DNA of 64,000 bases from NCBI RefSeq assembly GCF_003628305.1, contig NZ_RBZM01000015.1, positions 1 through 64,000 of the forward strand. Direction: 5' to 3'. The notes beneath the pieces were generated by a model. The model was not told the origin of the DNA, made no database searches, and saw only the letters and a program-made list of their open reading frames with translations. The position numbers and the translations under genes are program-made. The DNA is from Cohnella endophytica (lineage in GTDB: Bacteria; Bacillota; Bacilli; Paenibacillales; Paenibacillaceae). Of this stretch, positions 47,659 through 56,273 are shown one piece after another. Within the stretch, counting starts at the first letter, position 1, and each line of letters begins with the position of its first letter.

Positions 47659-48987
47659 TTACCAGCCCGGGGTTTGGACGGTGCGGTTATATTGCGCATA
47701 GTCCGTATACCAGTCATCGAAAGCCTTCTTGATGTCTTTGCCGTTGAAAATATCCAGGAACGGTTTCCCGGCATCCGTACCGAGCGGGAAAGTCGGGAAG
47801 TGCTGGCGGATAACGTCGAGCGTGACCGGCATCCCGGTTTGGGCAATGTAGCCGTCCATCTCTTGCTGCCAGACGCTCTTCTCGGTGTTGTAGTCCTTGT
47901 AAGGCGCCGCGCCCTGCACGGGTTTAACCAGCAAGTTGAAGTGATCCGGTTCCATCAAATAATTGACCAAATCCTTGGCTTCTTGCTTATGTTTGCTGTT
48001 CAGCGGTACGCCCAGCGCGCGTCCCGACAAGTTAACGACTGCGCTGATCTTCGAGTCGTCCATCGTGAACGGCATGAAGCCCAGATCCTTGACTTTCTCG
48101 GCATCGAGCTTGGCAAGATCGTCGTACAGCCAGTCGCCGAGAACGGTCATTCCGTACTTGCCGTCAAGCAGCCCTTGATAGCCATCCGCGATCAAGAGAG
48201 ACAGATGGTCTTTGTTCGTATAAGGAACGAGCGAAGTCATGCGCTCGGCAAACTGCATAAAGCCGGGCATCTCGGAAGGTTTCGTCTCGTTCTTTGCCAT
48301 CTTCGCCGCATCTTCGTCGGTGACCGAGAATACGCCGCCGACGGCTTGCAGCATCTGGTAAGTCCAGCTGTCCTTGCCCGGGATGAAAATCGGCGTGACT
48401 CCCGTCCCTTGAATCTTCTTCAATCCGTCCATCAATTCCGCGTAGTTCATCATCGGCACTTTGACTCCGGCCTTCTCGAACACTTTCTTGTTGTAGATCG
48501 CGCCGAAATATCCAAGCGGGAATGCATAGGCTTCGTACGCTACGCCGTCTTTCGCCGTGAAGAGTTTCACGCTGTCGAGCGTCTTGTCCACCCACGGTCC
48601 TTGAAGCGGTTCAAGGAAGGAGAAGGGAATCAAGCCGTCGCCGGCGTTGGCCATGAACAGGTCCGGCGCGTCGTTGGTCGACATTTTGGTTTTCAGGATG
48701 TTGATGAACTGATCGTCGGGGTAGACGTCGACGCGTACCGTGTTGCCGGTCGACTCCTCGTATGCGGCGATGGCGCTCTTAAGCCCTTCGGACTCTCCCC
48801 AAGCGTTGAAGGTAGCGAGTACCATTTCGACCGGTTTCTTGCTCGGAGCGGACGCTCCCGCAGAAGGCGAGCCGGCTGGCTCTTGCGAAGACGCGTTGTT
48901 GGAGTTTCCTCCGCACGCGGCCAGAATCGAAATCATGATAGCGGTTACCAATAACGTCATTCCTAACTTGCCATTTCTTTTTAACAA
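47659..48987 (-). CDS. ABC transporter sugar-binding lipoprotein (extracellular family 1)
   Basis: A 442-aa lipoprotein: basic start, hydrophobic core and lipobox 'ILAAC', then an Asn/Ser/Pro linker and a family 1 solute-binding fold ('LATFNAWGESEGLKSAIAAY', 'DAPDLFMANAGDG', 'YFGAIYNKKVFEKAG', 'GKYGMTVLGDW'). TTG 48987 has GGAGG exactly 7 nt upstream; an earlier TTG at 49017 lacks a ribosome site. It would capture an oligosaccharide outside the cell for the two permeases. First gene of the minus-strand operon, behind operator copy A and its -10. Confidence 0.94.
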   Translation of the reverse strand: MLKRNGKLGMTLLVTAIMISILAACGGNSNNASSQEPAGSPSAGASAPSKKPVEMVLATFNAWGESEGLKSAIAAYEESTGNTVRVDVYPDDQFINILKTKMSTNDAPDLFMANAGDGLIPFSFLEPLQGPWVDKTLDSVKLFTAKDGVAYEAYAFPLGYFGAIYNKKVFEKAGVKVPMMNYAELMDGLKKIQGTGVTPIFIPGKDSWTYQMLQAVGGVFSVTDEDAAKMAKNETKPSEMPGFMQFAERMTSLVPYTNKDHLSLLIADGYQGLLDGKYGMTVLGDWLYDDLAKLDAEKVKDLGFMPFTMDDSKISAVVNLSGRALGVPLNSKHKQEAKDLVNYLMEPDHFNLLVKPVQGAAPYKDYNTEKSVWQQEMDGYIAQTGMPVTLDVIRQHFPTFPLGTDAGKPFLDIFNGKDIKKAFDDWYTDYAQYNRTVQTPGW

Positions 48988-49036
48988 GCGACGACCTCCA
49001 ATAATCTGAATTTTCAATCAATTTGGATGCATGATC

Positions 49037-49106
49037 ATTATTGCAAACGGAATGCCCTGCAGGATATAGAGGATTGTTCGGTCGATCTGGATTTTTGGAC
49101 AAATTT
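49037..49106 (-). promoter_or_regulatory. operator copy A and promoter of the transporter/catabolic operon
   Basis: The 45-bp element (49062-49106) is 34/45 identical to copy B and 32/45 to copy C. Read on the plus strand it holds two direct half-sites starting 21 bp apart (TAGAGGATTG and TGGATTTTTG). On the transcribed strand it ends 19 bp before AATAAT (49037-49042), the presumed -10, and no good -35 is present, as expected for an activator-dependent promoter. The start would be near 49030. A partial cre-like TTGCAAACGG overlaps the -10 and might add CcpA control. Confidence 0.75.
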
Positions 49107-49122
49107 GCGGACGGTCGTTCGG

Positions 49123-50148
49123 TCAGAGCGTCATCAGCTTGTTCCAGATCTTGTTGTAATTGCGCCAGTCGCTATGGATTCGCGGACTATTGCTCAGAAT
49201 AACGCCGATTGTCCCGTAATGGGGATCGATCGACAGCATACATCCGGTGAACCCGGGATGCCCGATGCACGCGGGGGATTGCAGGTCGCCGAAACATCCG
49301 TGCGGGTCGACGTCCGACTTCCGCCAAGCGATCGGCGTCTTCGAGAATCGGCCCCCCGTCGTCTCGCGAAGCATCAAATCGACGCCGGCCGGCGAGAAAA
49401 CGATTGGGTCCCCGTGTTTCCGGAGAAGGAACAATCGCGCGAACAGCATCAGATCGGATACGGTGGAATACAAACCGCTATCCCCGGTCACGGCCGCATT
49501 GCGTAATCCGCCCATACCGCTTCCCGTCTCGTAGTTCCAGGGCAGTACGAACGTGCCTTCTTCCAAAAGCGGCGTCTCGAACGTCGTATCCTTCATCCCG
49601 AGCGGATCGAACAGGCATTCCCTGGCGAAAGCCTCCAGCCGCTTTCCCGACAACCTTTCGATCATATCCATCAGTATCGTGTACCCTTGCGTAAAATAAA
49701 TCTGGCGTTCTCCCGGCGTATACGAACGGGAATCGATCGCGTAAATTCGACGCAAATACGCTTCCGCGTCTTCCCTGTTCGGCCAAGGCTCGTCGATTCC
49801 ATCGTAACCGGCGGTATGCGTCAGCAGATGCCATACGGTTACGTCGGGAAAACGATATTCCGGAATAACGGATCTCACGGGCGAATACAAGGTAAGCAGC
49901 CCCTCTTCGATCAGCTTGACGATTAGGCTTGCGGTTACGATCTTGGTCACCGATCCGACATTAAAACGCGTCCGGCCGTCGACAGCCGCCCTTTCATAGC
50001 CTTCCGGCGCGGAATATCCCCCCGTGAAGGCATAGCGAATTTCCCTTGAGCAATCCAAATATCCGATAGACAAGCAAGGACTTAAATCCTCTTCCATCAG
50101 CCGATGGAAATACGAATCCAACCTGGGCGCATGCGCCGTTAGTATCAT
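49123..50148 (-). CDS. serine hydrolase of the beta-lactamase/class C family
   Basis: A 341-aa protein with the serine beta-lactamase/D-alanyl-D-alanine carboxypeptidase fold: SxxK as SVTK in 'FNVGSVTKIVTASLIVK' and the HxG-type motif in 'IGHPGFTGCMLSID'. Between them, where YxN is usual ('YSN'), the sequence is 'QIYFTQGYTILMDMI', so the second motif is degenerate. No signal peptide or lipobox is seen. Such proteins are often esterases or peptidases, not antibiotic-resistance enzymes. ATG 50148 has GGAGG 8 nt upstream. Transcribed from operator copy B, so it belongs to the island regulon. Confidence 0.85.
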   Translation of the reverse strand: MILTAHAPRLDSYFHRLMEEDLSPCLSIGYLDCSREIRYAFTGGYSAPEGYERAAVDGRTRFNVGSVTKIVTASLIVKLIEEGLLTLYSPVRSVIPEYRFPDVTVWHLLTHTAGYDGIDEPWPNREDAEAYLRRIYAIDSRSYTPGERQIYFTQGYTILMDMIERLSGKRLEAFARECLFDPLGMKDTTFETPLLEEGTFVLPWNYETGSGMGGLRNAAVTGDSGLYSTVSDLMLFARLFLLRKHGDPIVFSPAGVDLMLRETTGGRFSKTPIAWRKSDVDPHGCFGDLQSPACIGHPGFTGCMLSIDPHYGTIGVILSNSPRIHSDWRNYNKIWNKLMTL

Positions 50149-50208
50149 CCCGATCGCCTCCGATCCTATCCCGTCGCCTTGTCTTCCCGGAAAAATAGCG
50201 TTGTTTGT

Positions 50209-50278
50209 ACTATACAATAATCGATCTCTCGTGAAATATGGAAGATTGTTCGACCGTTCTGGATTATTGACCATATTT
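50209..50278 (-). promoter_or_regulatory. operator copy B and promoter of the serine hydrolase gene
   Basis: The element at 50234-50278 holds the clearest half-sites, ATGGAAGATTGTTCG and CTGGATTATTGACCA, offset by 21 bp. On the minus strand it ends 19 bp before TATAGT (50209-50214), the same distance as in copies A and C; transcription would start near 50202. It also lies about 50 bp upstream of the divergent kinase gene and could influence it. A TAAAAT at 50313-50318 is too close to the kinase start codon to be a safe -10. Confidence 0.75.
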
Positions 50279-50329
50279 AGTTCCTACCGGCTATTTCTCC
50301 TTGGGTATGTGCTAAAATAAAACCAAGGG

Positions 50330-52069
50330 GTGGTCAGACTGAGAATACGCAATCCGTTGCAAATCAGACTTTTCTTCTTCTATTCCCTCGTCTTTATTCT
50401 GATTATCATTCTTGCAAGCGTTCCCACTTATATTTATCTCAAACGAGGAATCGAGAAAAACGCCCTCAACACGATGAACGAAACGGTCGGGAACGTTGCG
50501 GAGAAGCTGGACGCCCGCCTGAAGGAATTCGACAACATCAGCAAACAGCTTTACCTGAGCACGGATTCGAACAACCGCACCATTATTCAACACTTGGGAA
50601 TTCTACAAAACGATAAAGGCTCCTTCGACGAGGTCGAATCCGTGCAAGCCGTCTACAGTTTGCTGGGTCTCGTCACTTCTATATACAACGATATTCACCG
50701 GCTCACGATCTTTACATCCCGCGATGTCGTCTATTCCAATCCGAAAGCTCAAATGTCCGTCGCGAAGGCTTATCCGGACTCTTTCGAATTGCAGGAAATC
50801 CGGCATTCCGCGGGCGAGACGGTTTTACGGTATTCGGCTCACGACCGTTGGGCAAATACCGGCGCCTCGCCGGTTTTCAACTTCAGCCGGTTGCTTAACC
50901 CGAGGCAGGATAAAATCGCGGTCATCGAAATGCAAATTCGCGCGGGCGATATGCTGCCTCTCGACCAAATTCGCTCGATATCGGGCGCCATCCTCACTTT
51001 GTCCGACGGCGATCGTATTCTTTTCGATAGCGCGGCCGGCGATGCTTCTCAACCGCGGCGGAACGAGTACGTCTTCCGGAAAAATATCGAATCCGCGAAT
51101 CTGACGATCTCTCTGACCGTTCCTCGCCGCGTCGTCCTGTCCGAGCTTGTTCTTTTCCGCAATTTCTCATTGGCTACCCTATTCGTGCTTGTCGTGTTCT
51201 CCCTGCTCGTATACTATTACTTGTCCAGACTGCTCACCCAGCCGCTAGTCAAATTAAAAGAAGCGATCGACTCTATCGATCTGGAAGACAAGAGGCTCAA
51301 TATCGACAACAAGTACAAGGTCAACGAGATCGAGCGAATTAACAGGTCCTTCCGCAATATGAATTCCCGACTGCAGCATTCCCTCGAACAAATCGTGCAA
51401 TTCCGTATGACGCAGCTGCAATCCCAGTTCGATACGCTTCAAGCGCAGATTAACCCGCATTTCCTGTTTAATATGCTCGGCATTATTCAAGAGTCCGCCG
51501 AGAACGGAGAACTCCCCCAAGTACGGACGATTTCTCGCAGCTTGTCCGAATTCATGCGCTATTCGATTTCCATAGATTCGCCGGTCACGACTTTGGATAC
51601 GGAAGTGTCCTTCTCGATGCGCTATTTGGAACTAATGAAGACGCGTTACATGCATAGGCTGACTTACTCCTTCGACTTCGATCAAAATATGCTGCACATG
51701 ATGGTGCCGAAGCTGATTATCCAGCCGCTTTCGGAAAATGCCATCAACCACGGATTCGCGGGCATTCCCCACCCGCTTCATATCGAAGCGACGGGACGGC
51801 TCGTCGGCGAACAGTGGGAAATACGCTTCCGGGACAACGGAGCAGGTTTCGGTTCGGAAAGGTTGGAAGAGGTGCGGCTCAAAGTTCAGGAGGCGCTCGA
51901 TCATTTGAATTCCGACTTCGATACGGTAAAGCTGGGAATGGGAGGCATGGGCCTGACCAGCACGATCGTCCGGCTCAAGCTCATGTTCCGAAGCAAGCTT
52001 CAGGTAGAGATCGGCGATCACCCGGACGGCGGAGCGGAAATTACGATGCGGGGATTAATCAACGGGTAG
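50330..52069 (+). CDS. YesM-like sensor histidine kinase
   Basis: A 579-aa membrane kinase: TM1 (about residues 14-36), an extracellular sensing domain (about 40-275), TM2 (about 280-302), HAMP, and a HisKA_7TM/His_kinase domain with the phospho-acceptor H377 in 'QAQINPHFLFNMLG'. The ATP-binding region has 'LIIQPLSENAINHGF', 'FRDNGAGF' and 'GMGGMGLTST'. YesM-type kinases sense extracellular saccharides or binding-protein complexes. The start is uncertain: GTG 50330 lies immediately after AAGGG, and a CTG (50339) or TTG (50357) may be used. The regulator follows 10 bp downstream. Confidence 0.94.
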   Translation: MVRLRIRNPLQIRLFFFYSLVFILIIILASVPTYIYLKRGIEKNALNTMNETVGNVAEKLDARLKEFDNISKQLYLSTDSNNRTIIQHLGILQNDKGSFDEVESVQAVYSLLGLVTSIYNDIHRLTIFTSRDVVYSNPKAQMSVAKAYPDSFELQEIRHSAGETVLRYSAHDRWANTGASPVFNFSRLLNPRQDKIAVIEMQIRAGDMLPLDQIRSISGAILTLSDGDRILFDSAAGDASQPRRNEYVFRKNIESANLTISLTVPRRVVLSELVLFRNFSLATLFVLVVFSLLVYYYLSRLLTQPLVKLKEAIDSIDLEDKRLNIDNKYKVNEIERINRSFRNMNSRLQHSLEQIVQFRMTQLQSQFDTLQAQINPHFLFNMLGIIQESAENGELPQVRTISRSLSEFMRYSISIDSPVTTLDTEVSFSMRYLELMKTRYMHRLTYSFDFDQNMLHMMVPKLIIQPLSENAINHGFAGIPHPLHIEATGRLVGEQWEIRFRDNGAGFGSERLEEVRLKVQEALDHLNSDFDTVKLGMGGMGLTSTIVRLKLMFRSKLQVEIGDHPDGGAEITMRGLING

Positions 52070-52079
52070 GTGACTTCAC

Positions 52080-53630
52080 ATGAAAATCCTGATTGTAGAC
52101 GATGAACCTTTCTACATCGAGCAATTCAAGAAGAAGCTGGCGATCGCCGGCTCCGAGTCGGGGGTCGAAATCGCCATCGCCGGCGAATGTTACGATGGCC
52201 GTGAAGCGCTGGACTTTATCGCCAAGGATAAGCCCGATGCGGTATTCACGGATATTCGCATGAGCGCGCTCGACGGCATTGAACTGGCTAAGGCCATCCG
52301 GCAACGTTATCCGGAACTTCCCGTCGTCATCGTAAGCGCTTACCCTTCCTTCGATTATTTGCGCGAAGCGATGCGCGTCAATGTCTCCGAATATCTGCTC
52401 AAACCGATCGAAATGCAAGCGTTAAAAGCGATTCTCGACAAGCTGTCACTGCAATGCCGCAGCCGTAGCAACAAAATGGCCAGGGACTGCCTGCAGGCGG
52501 TATTGGCTTCTCCCCAATTGGAGGAAACCACGGTCCAAGCCGCGCTCCGGGCGCTAGTCCATCCTTACTATCGCGCGCTTTTCATACGCAATAGAGAATC
52601 CGTATACGAATATCCGGTGCTGGCGCCTAATATCGAAGAGGACAACGAGGTGCTGCAAGAGGCTTTAAGACCGTTGTTAACCGGGCAGCCTTCCTGGATC
52701 ATTCCGCTCGACGACGGAAGGTCGCGGCTGATCGTGCTCGCTCTGACCGATGCGAACGGGCACGACCTGTCCGCCATTCTGGCAACCGTTTCCGCCCATT
52801 ACGCCAGCGATGGCATAAGACCGTCCATCATTTACAGCGACGCTTTTGCCGATATTCTAACGTTGAACCGTCTCGTCCCTACTCTGCGAACCGCTCTGGC
52901 CGATAGAATCGTTATCGGCAAGCCATCGTATTTCGAGTTGTCCGGCCTTAGCGTGCCTTTGACTGCCCCCTATTCGGATATCGAACGGGCCAAGCTGGAC
53001 AAGCTGATGGTCTCGCGCGACACTTCCGGAGCGTCAGCGTTCATTCGCGGACTGTTTCGGAGCTGGGAGAACGGCAGTTATCCCATGAAAACCATCGGCA
53101 AAAGGATGAAGGAAATCGTCTCCGGAATCGAGCGGAATAGTGGCGACTCGAGCCGGCTGGAACCAGGGGACGGGGACGCGCGAATCGACGAACTTCTGCA
53201 GACGGCCCGAACGTTGCCGGAACTCGCCGAAGGGTTCCTTTCCATGCTGGCGCTCGTCTTCGAATGGGACGAGGCCGAGCAAGAAAACGGGGATTTCAGC
53301 CGGCTGTTCGCCCGAATCGAGACTTATATCGCCTCGCATATCGGCCAACCGCTTTCCCTTCCGTTGCTTACCGAGCAATTCCATGTCTCCAAGACGCTGC
53401 TTTGCAACCTATTCCGGGATTATACGGGCAAGTCGTTCGTCGAGTACGTGACTTCTTATCGGATGCGCAAAGCGCAGGATCTCATGCGTTACTATCCCCG
53501 CATGCGCAACAAGGAGATCGCCGAGATGGTCGGTTACCCCGACCAAAACTACTTTAGCCGGGTGTTCACGACGGCAATCGGCATGAGTCCGAGCGATTTC
53601 CGGTCGCGCAGCGCCGCTAGCGGAGATTAA
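52080..53630 (+). CDS. YesN-like response regulator, REC plus AraC-type DNA-binding domain
   Basis: A 516-aa transcription factor. The receiver domain has the acidic pair in 'ILIVDDEPF' (D7, D8), the phospho-acceptor D58 in 'AVFTDIRMSALDG' and K108 in 'EYLLKPIE'. A long central region of unknown fold follows (about 130-400). The C-terminal ~100 residues hold two helix-turn-helix motifs ('LPLLTEQFHVSKTLLCNLFR' and 'NKEIAEMVGYPDQNYFSRVF'). AraC-type domains bind direct-repeat half-sites about 21 bp apart, which is what the three island operators show. Operator copy C starts 4 bp after its stop codon. Confidence 0.95.
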   Translation: MKILIVDDEPFYIEQFKKKLAIAGSESGVEIAIAGECYDGREALDFIAKDKPDAVFTDIRMSALDGIELAKAIRQRYPELPVVIVSAYPSFDYLREAMRVNVSEYLLKPIEMQALKAILDKLSLQCRSRSNKMARDCLQAVLASPQLEETTVQAALRALVHPYYRALFIRNRESVYEYPVLAPNIEEDNEVLQEALRPLLTGQPSWIIPLDDGRSRLIVLALTDANGHDLSAILATVSAHYASDGIRPSIIYSDAFADILTLNRLVPTLRTALADRIVIGKPSYFELSGLSVPLTAPYSDIERAKLDKLMVSRDTSGASAFIRGLFRSWENGSYPMKTIGKRMKEIVSGIERNSGDSSRLEPGDGDARIDELLQTARTLPELAEGFLSMLALVFEWDEAEQENGDFSRLFARIETYIASHIGQPLSLPLLTEQFHVSKTLLCNLFRDYTGKSFVEYVTSYRMRKAQDLMRYYPRMRNKEIAEMVGYPDQNYFSRVFTTAIGMSPSDFRSRSAASGD

Positions 53631-53634
53631 CGCC

Positions 53635-53704
53635 TTATTTGTCCAATATTCCATGTCTTCCGAACGATTATCCATATCTTCCTCCCGATTTTCTCCGCTA
53701 TAAT
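53635..53704 (+). promoter_or_regulatory. operator copy C and promoter of the beta-helix gene
   Basis: The 45-bp element (53635-53679, consensus orientation on the minus strand) carries the half-sites ATGGATAATCGTTCG and ATGGAATATTGGACA. It is followed after 19 bp by a perfect TATAAT (53699-53704). A 17-bp spacer would place the -35 inside the last bases of the element, where no TTGACA-like hexamer exists; this is typical of class II activation. Transcription would start near 53711, 57 bp before the beta-helix start codon. Confidence 0.8.
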
Positions 53705-53767
53705 TCGCACCAAGAGCGGCCGAACGAATAGCACGGCGGCCGTCAACTTGAAAGAGGAGCTGAATAT

Positions 53768-56095
53768 ATGAATTCAAGGTTTTGGCGTATGGCAATCGTT
53801 TTCGCGCTCGTACTGCTACTTACCGCACCTCGACTTACCGACCTTCCCATCGCGTACGCTTCATCGCAGACGTATTACGTCAGTTTTTCCTCCGGCAACG
53901 ATTCGAATGACGGGCTTAGCGCCGCCACTCCCTGGAAGACGCTTGGCAAGGTTTCTTCCCGGACTTTCGGCGTCGGCGATTCCGTTTTGCTTAAGAAAGG
54001 CGATACTTGGACCGGGGAAACGCTGTATCTGAACGGCAACGGCACTTCGTCCAACTGGATCACGCTCTCCTCGTACGGAACGGGAACGGCCAAGCCCGCC
54101 ATTACTCCCTATGCTTCCGTGGCCGCAATTCCCGCCGCCAATCCAACCAATCTCGCCGCGAACGGCTTGCTCTACGCCGTTTATCTTCATAATGCAGCCG
54201 GCTGGAAAATCAACGGACTCGAAATCGGTTACGCCAAGAGCGGCATCGTATACGTCAACGATACCGGCGGGACGCGCGACGGGTTATGGATCGAGGACTG
54301 CTACATCCACGACATCGTCAAATGGCCGATGAACCCTTTTCCATCTGCCGATAATCGGCTTGCCGCTCTACAGATCATGTCCTATTCGGTAGGTATCTAC
54401 ACCCATCTGGACGAATCATCGCCTTCCAATCAGCGACTAAAAAACGTCACGGTCAAAAATGTCGCGATCGATCGGACCGACGGGCCGCTCGAAATCCGCA
54501 AAGCAGACAACGTGTCTCTCGAAGGAATCCATACGAACGATTCGTACCACGAGGGCGTTCAGCTGACGGGCATAAACGTCGGTTACTCCGGGACTCCGAT
54601 CGGTCTCATGAAGAACAGCGTCATTCTTAATTCCGGCATCAACGGCATGGCGTGGGGAACCGCCGGCCTGCAATTCAACGCCGTAGAGAACTTCGTGGCC
54701 GACAACGTTGAAATCGGTTATACCTATTCTCCGAACGGTATTGACGGCGTCGGCATCGATTACGAGGGACTGAACAAAAACGTCACCGTAAAGAACAGCT
54801 TCATCCACGACAATGCGGACGAAGCTGTGATGGTATACCGCAATCCCCAGTGGAGCGGAGGCGTCGAGAACGTCAATACGAGTTTGATCGACAACGTTTT
54901 CCAGAATAACGGTATCAACAACGACGGCAACCCGCACGCGGCCTTCTTGGTGCAGCAGTACAACTATGCGAACGGGGGCACCGTATCGGGCAACACGATC
55001 GTCAAGACAAGCCGGGCGCAAGCGCTCAACATGATCGTCGAGCGCACGCCCCAATTCAACGAATACTGGCCAACGGGCAGTTATTCCCTTTCGAATAATA
55101 CCGTCAAACTTCCGAACGGCAATATTTTGAATTACGCCTCCACGGGCTTCAGCGGCACTCAGGGCAAGAACGGTTGGACCTACAGGCAATTCAACGGCTC
55201 GACGATCAGCGATCTCTCTTGGAACAATACCGATCAAACCTGGCAAGGTAGCGCGACATTCTTGCTCGTCGGCGAAGACTGGATGCATCCCGCGACCGGA
55301 TATGTAACCGAGCGTATTTGGACGGCTCCGGCCTCGGAAAATATCCGAATTACGGGTAATCCCAAGAAAACCGATTCCGCTCTAGGCAACGGAGTCATCA
55401 CGAGCATCTGGAAGAACGGCACCCAGATCTGGGCGCAGACGGTCACGACTACGACCGGCGTCCAACACGACATGCAAGTCAGCGTTAATGCGGGCGACAC
55501 GATCGCGTTCGTCTTGGATCCCAACGGCGATTCCTCCTACGATAAGACGACTTGGAATCCGGTCGTCGAGGAAATCAAACAGACGGCTTACACGGCGAAC
55601 ACGGACTTCGGTCCGCAGCAAGGCATGTACGGCTGGCGTTATGTCGAAAACAACGGGAGCGCCGAAACGAATATGACGTGGAACGGCGCTTCGGGCGTTT
55701 GGTCGGGATCCGTAAACAACCTGTTGATCGGGGACGACTGGCAGCATCCGGCAATCGGAATTCAATCGCAGCGGAAATGGGTCTCACCTTCGTCCGGCAC
55801 CGTGCGGATTACGGGGACCGTCCGGAAGTACGACTCCGCCTCCGGCAACGGCGTTATCGCAAGCATCTGGAAGAACGGGACCAAAATATGGGGAGATACG
55901 TCGGTAACAACCTTGACTGGAACATCGCACGACTTTACGGCAACGGTAGCGGCGGGCGATGCCCTCTATTTCAAGATCGATGCGAACGGGGAGCCTTCCA
56001 ACGATAAGACGTTTTGGAATCCAACGATCAGTCTCGCTCCGTCCTTCAGCTTCGACGAGAAGATGGCGCCGTATTGGTCGGGAACTTCGATGTAA
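53768..56095 (+). CDS. secreted right-handed parallel beta-helix protein with two C-terminal beta-sandwich repeats
   Basis: A 775-aa secreted protein. A Sec signal peptide (about residues 1-31, cleavage after 'AYA') is followed by 'YYVSFSSGNDSNDGLSAATP', the usual entry to pectin-lyase-like beta-helices. Helix coils with Asn/Gly-rich turns run to about residue 460 ('NSFIHDNADEAVMVYRNPQW'). Then two similar domains follow (about 467-610 and 613-757), each with a 'GW.Y..NG' start, 'LL.G.DW.HPA' and 'GNGVI.SIWKNGT.IW'. It may be a polysaccharide lyase, hydrolase or binding protein that feeds the ABC importer; catalytic residues are not identifiable. The start has GAGGAG 8 nt upstream. Confidence 0.87.
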   Translation: MNSRFWRMAIVFALVLLLTAPRLTDLPIAYASSQTYYVSFSSGNDSNDGLSAATPWKTLGKVSSRTFGVGDSVLLKKGDTWTGETLYLNGNGTSSNWITLSSYGTGTAKPAITPYASVAAIPAANPTNLAANGLLYAVYLHNAAGWKINGLEIGYAKSGIVYVNDTGGTRDGLWIEDCYIHDIVKWPMNPFPSADNRLAALQIMSYSVGIYTHLDESSPSNQRLKNVTVKNVAIDRTDGPLEIRKADNVSLEGIHTNDSYHEGVQLTGINVGYSGTPIGLMKNSVILNSGINGMAWGTAGLQFNAVENFVADNVEIGYTYSPNGIDGVGIDYEGLNKNVTVKNSFIHDNADEAVMVYRNPQWSGGVENVNTSLIDNVFQNNGINNDGNPHAAFLVQQYNYANGGTVSGNTIVKTSRAQALNMIVERTPQFNEYWPTGSYSLSNNTVKLPNGNILNYASTGFSGTQGKNGWTYRQFNGSTISDLSWNNTDQTWQGSATFLLVGEDWMHPATGYVTERIWTAPASENIRITGNPKKTDSALGNGVITSIWKNGTQIWAQTVTTTTGVQHDMQVSVNAGDTIAFVLDPNGDSSYDKTTWNPVVEEIKQTAYTANTDFGPQQGMYGWRYVENNGSAETNMTWNGASGVWSGSVNNLLIGDDWQHPAIGIQSQRKWVSPSSGTVRITGTVRKYDSASGNGVIASIWKNGTKIWGDTSVTTLTGTSHDFTATVAAGDALYFKIDANGEPSNDKTFWNPTISLAPSFSFDEKMAPYWSGTSM

Positions 56096-56223
56096 AACGA
56101 ATCGGTTCAGAATCACCCGAACGATTTCCTGGTGCACGCTTATGCCAAATAATACATTCCCTCTCCAAACCACCTTCTTATGACGAACGCCGGCATTCCC
56201 TTGCTCTTGGTTAATGCGCAAAG

Positions 56224-56252
56224 AAAAAAGTCAGCACAATGGCTGACTTTTT
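56224..56252. terminator. bidirectional terminator between the beta-helix gene and rqcP
   Basis: AAAAAGTCAGC pairs with GCTGACTTTTT around a 6-nt loop, with five T on the plus side and six on the minus side. It serves the converging beta-helix (+) and rqcP (-) transcripts and marks the right border of the island. Confidence 0.88.
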
Positions 56253-56273
56253 CGCGTTCTATTGGCAAAGTGC

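Noticed and set aside
47674-48954. A 426-codon plus-strand open frame opposite the sugar-binding protein gene
   Set aside because: It is the antisense shadow of a well-supported lipoprotein gene; its translation shows no domain and it has no ribosome site.
50290-50330. TAAAAT at 50313-50318 as the -10 of the histidine kinase promoter
   Set aside because: It would start transcription only a few bases before the start codon, with no room for the ribosome site, and has no -35 partner.
30432-56273. Insertion sequences or integrase responsible for the island
   Set aside because: No transposase or integrase reading frame, terminal inverted repeats or flanking direct repeats were recognised at either border.
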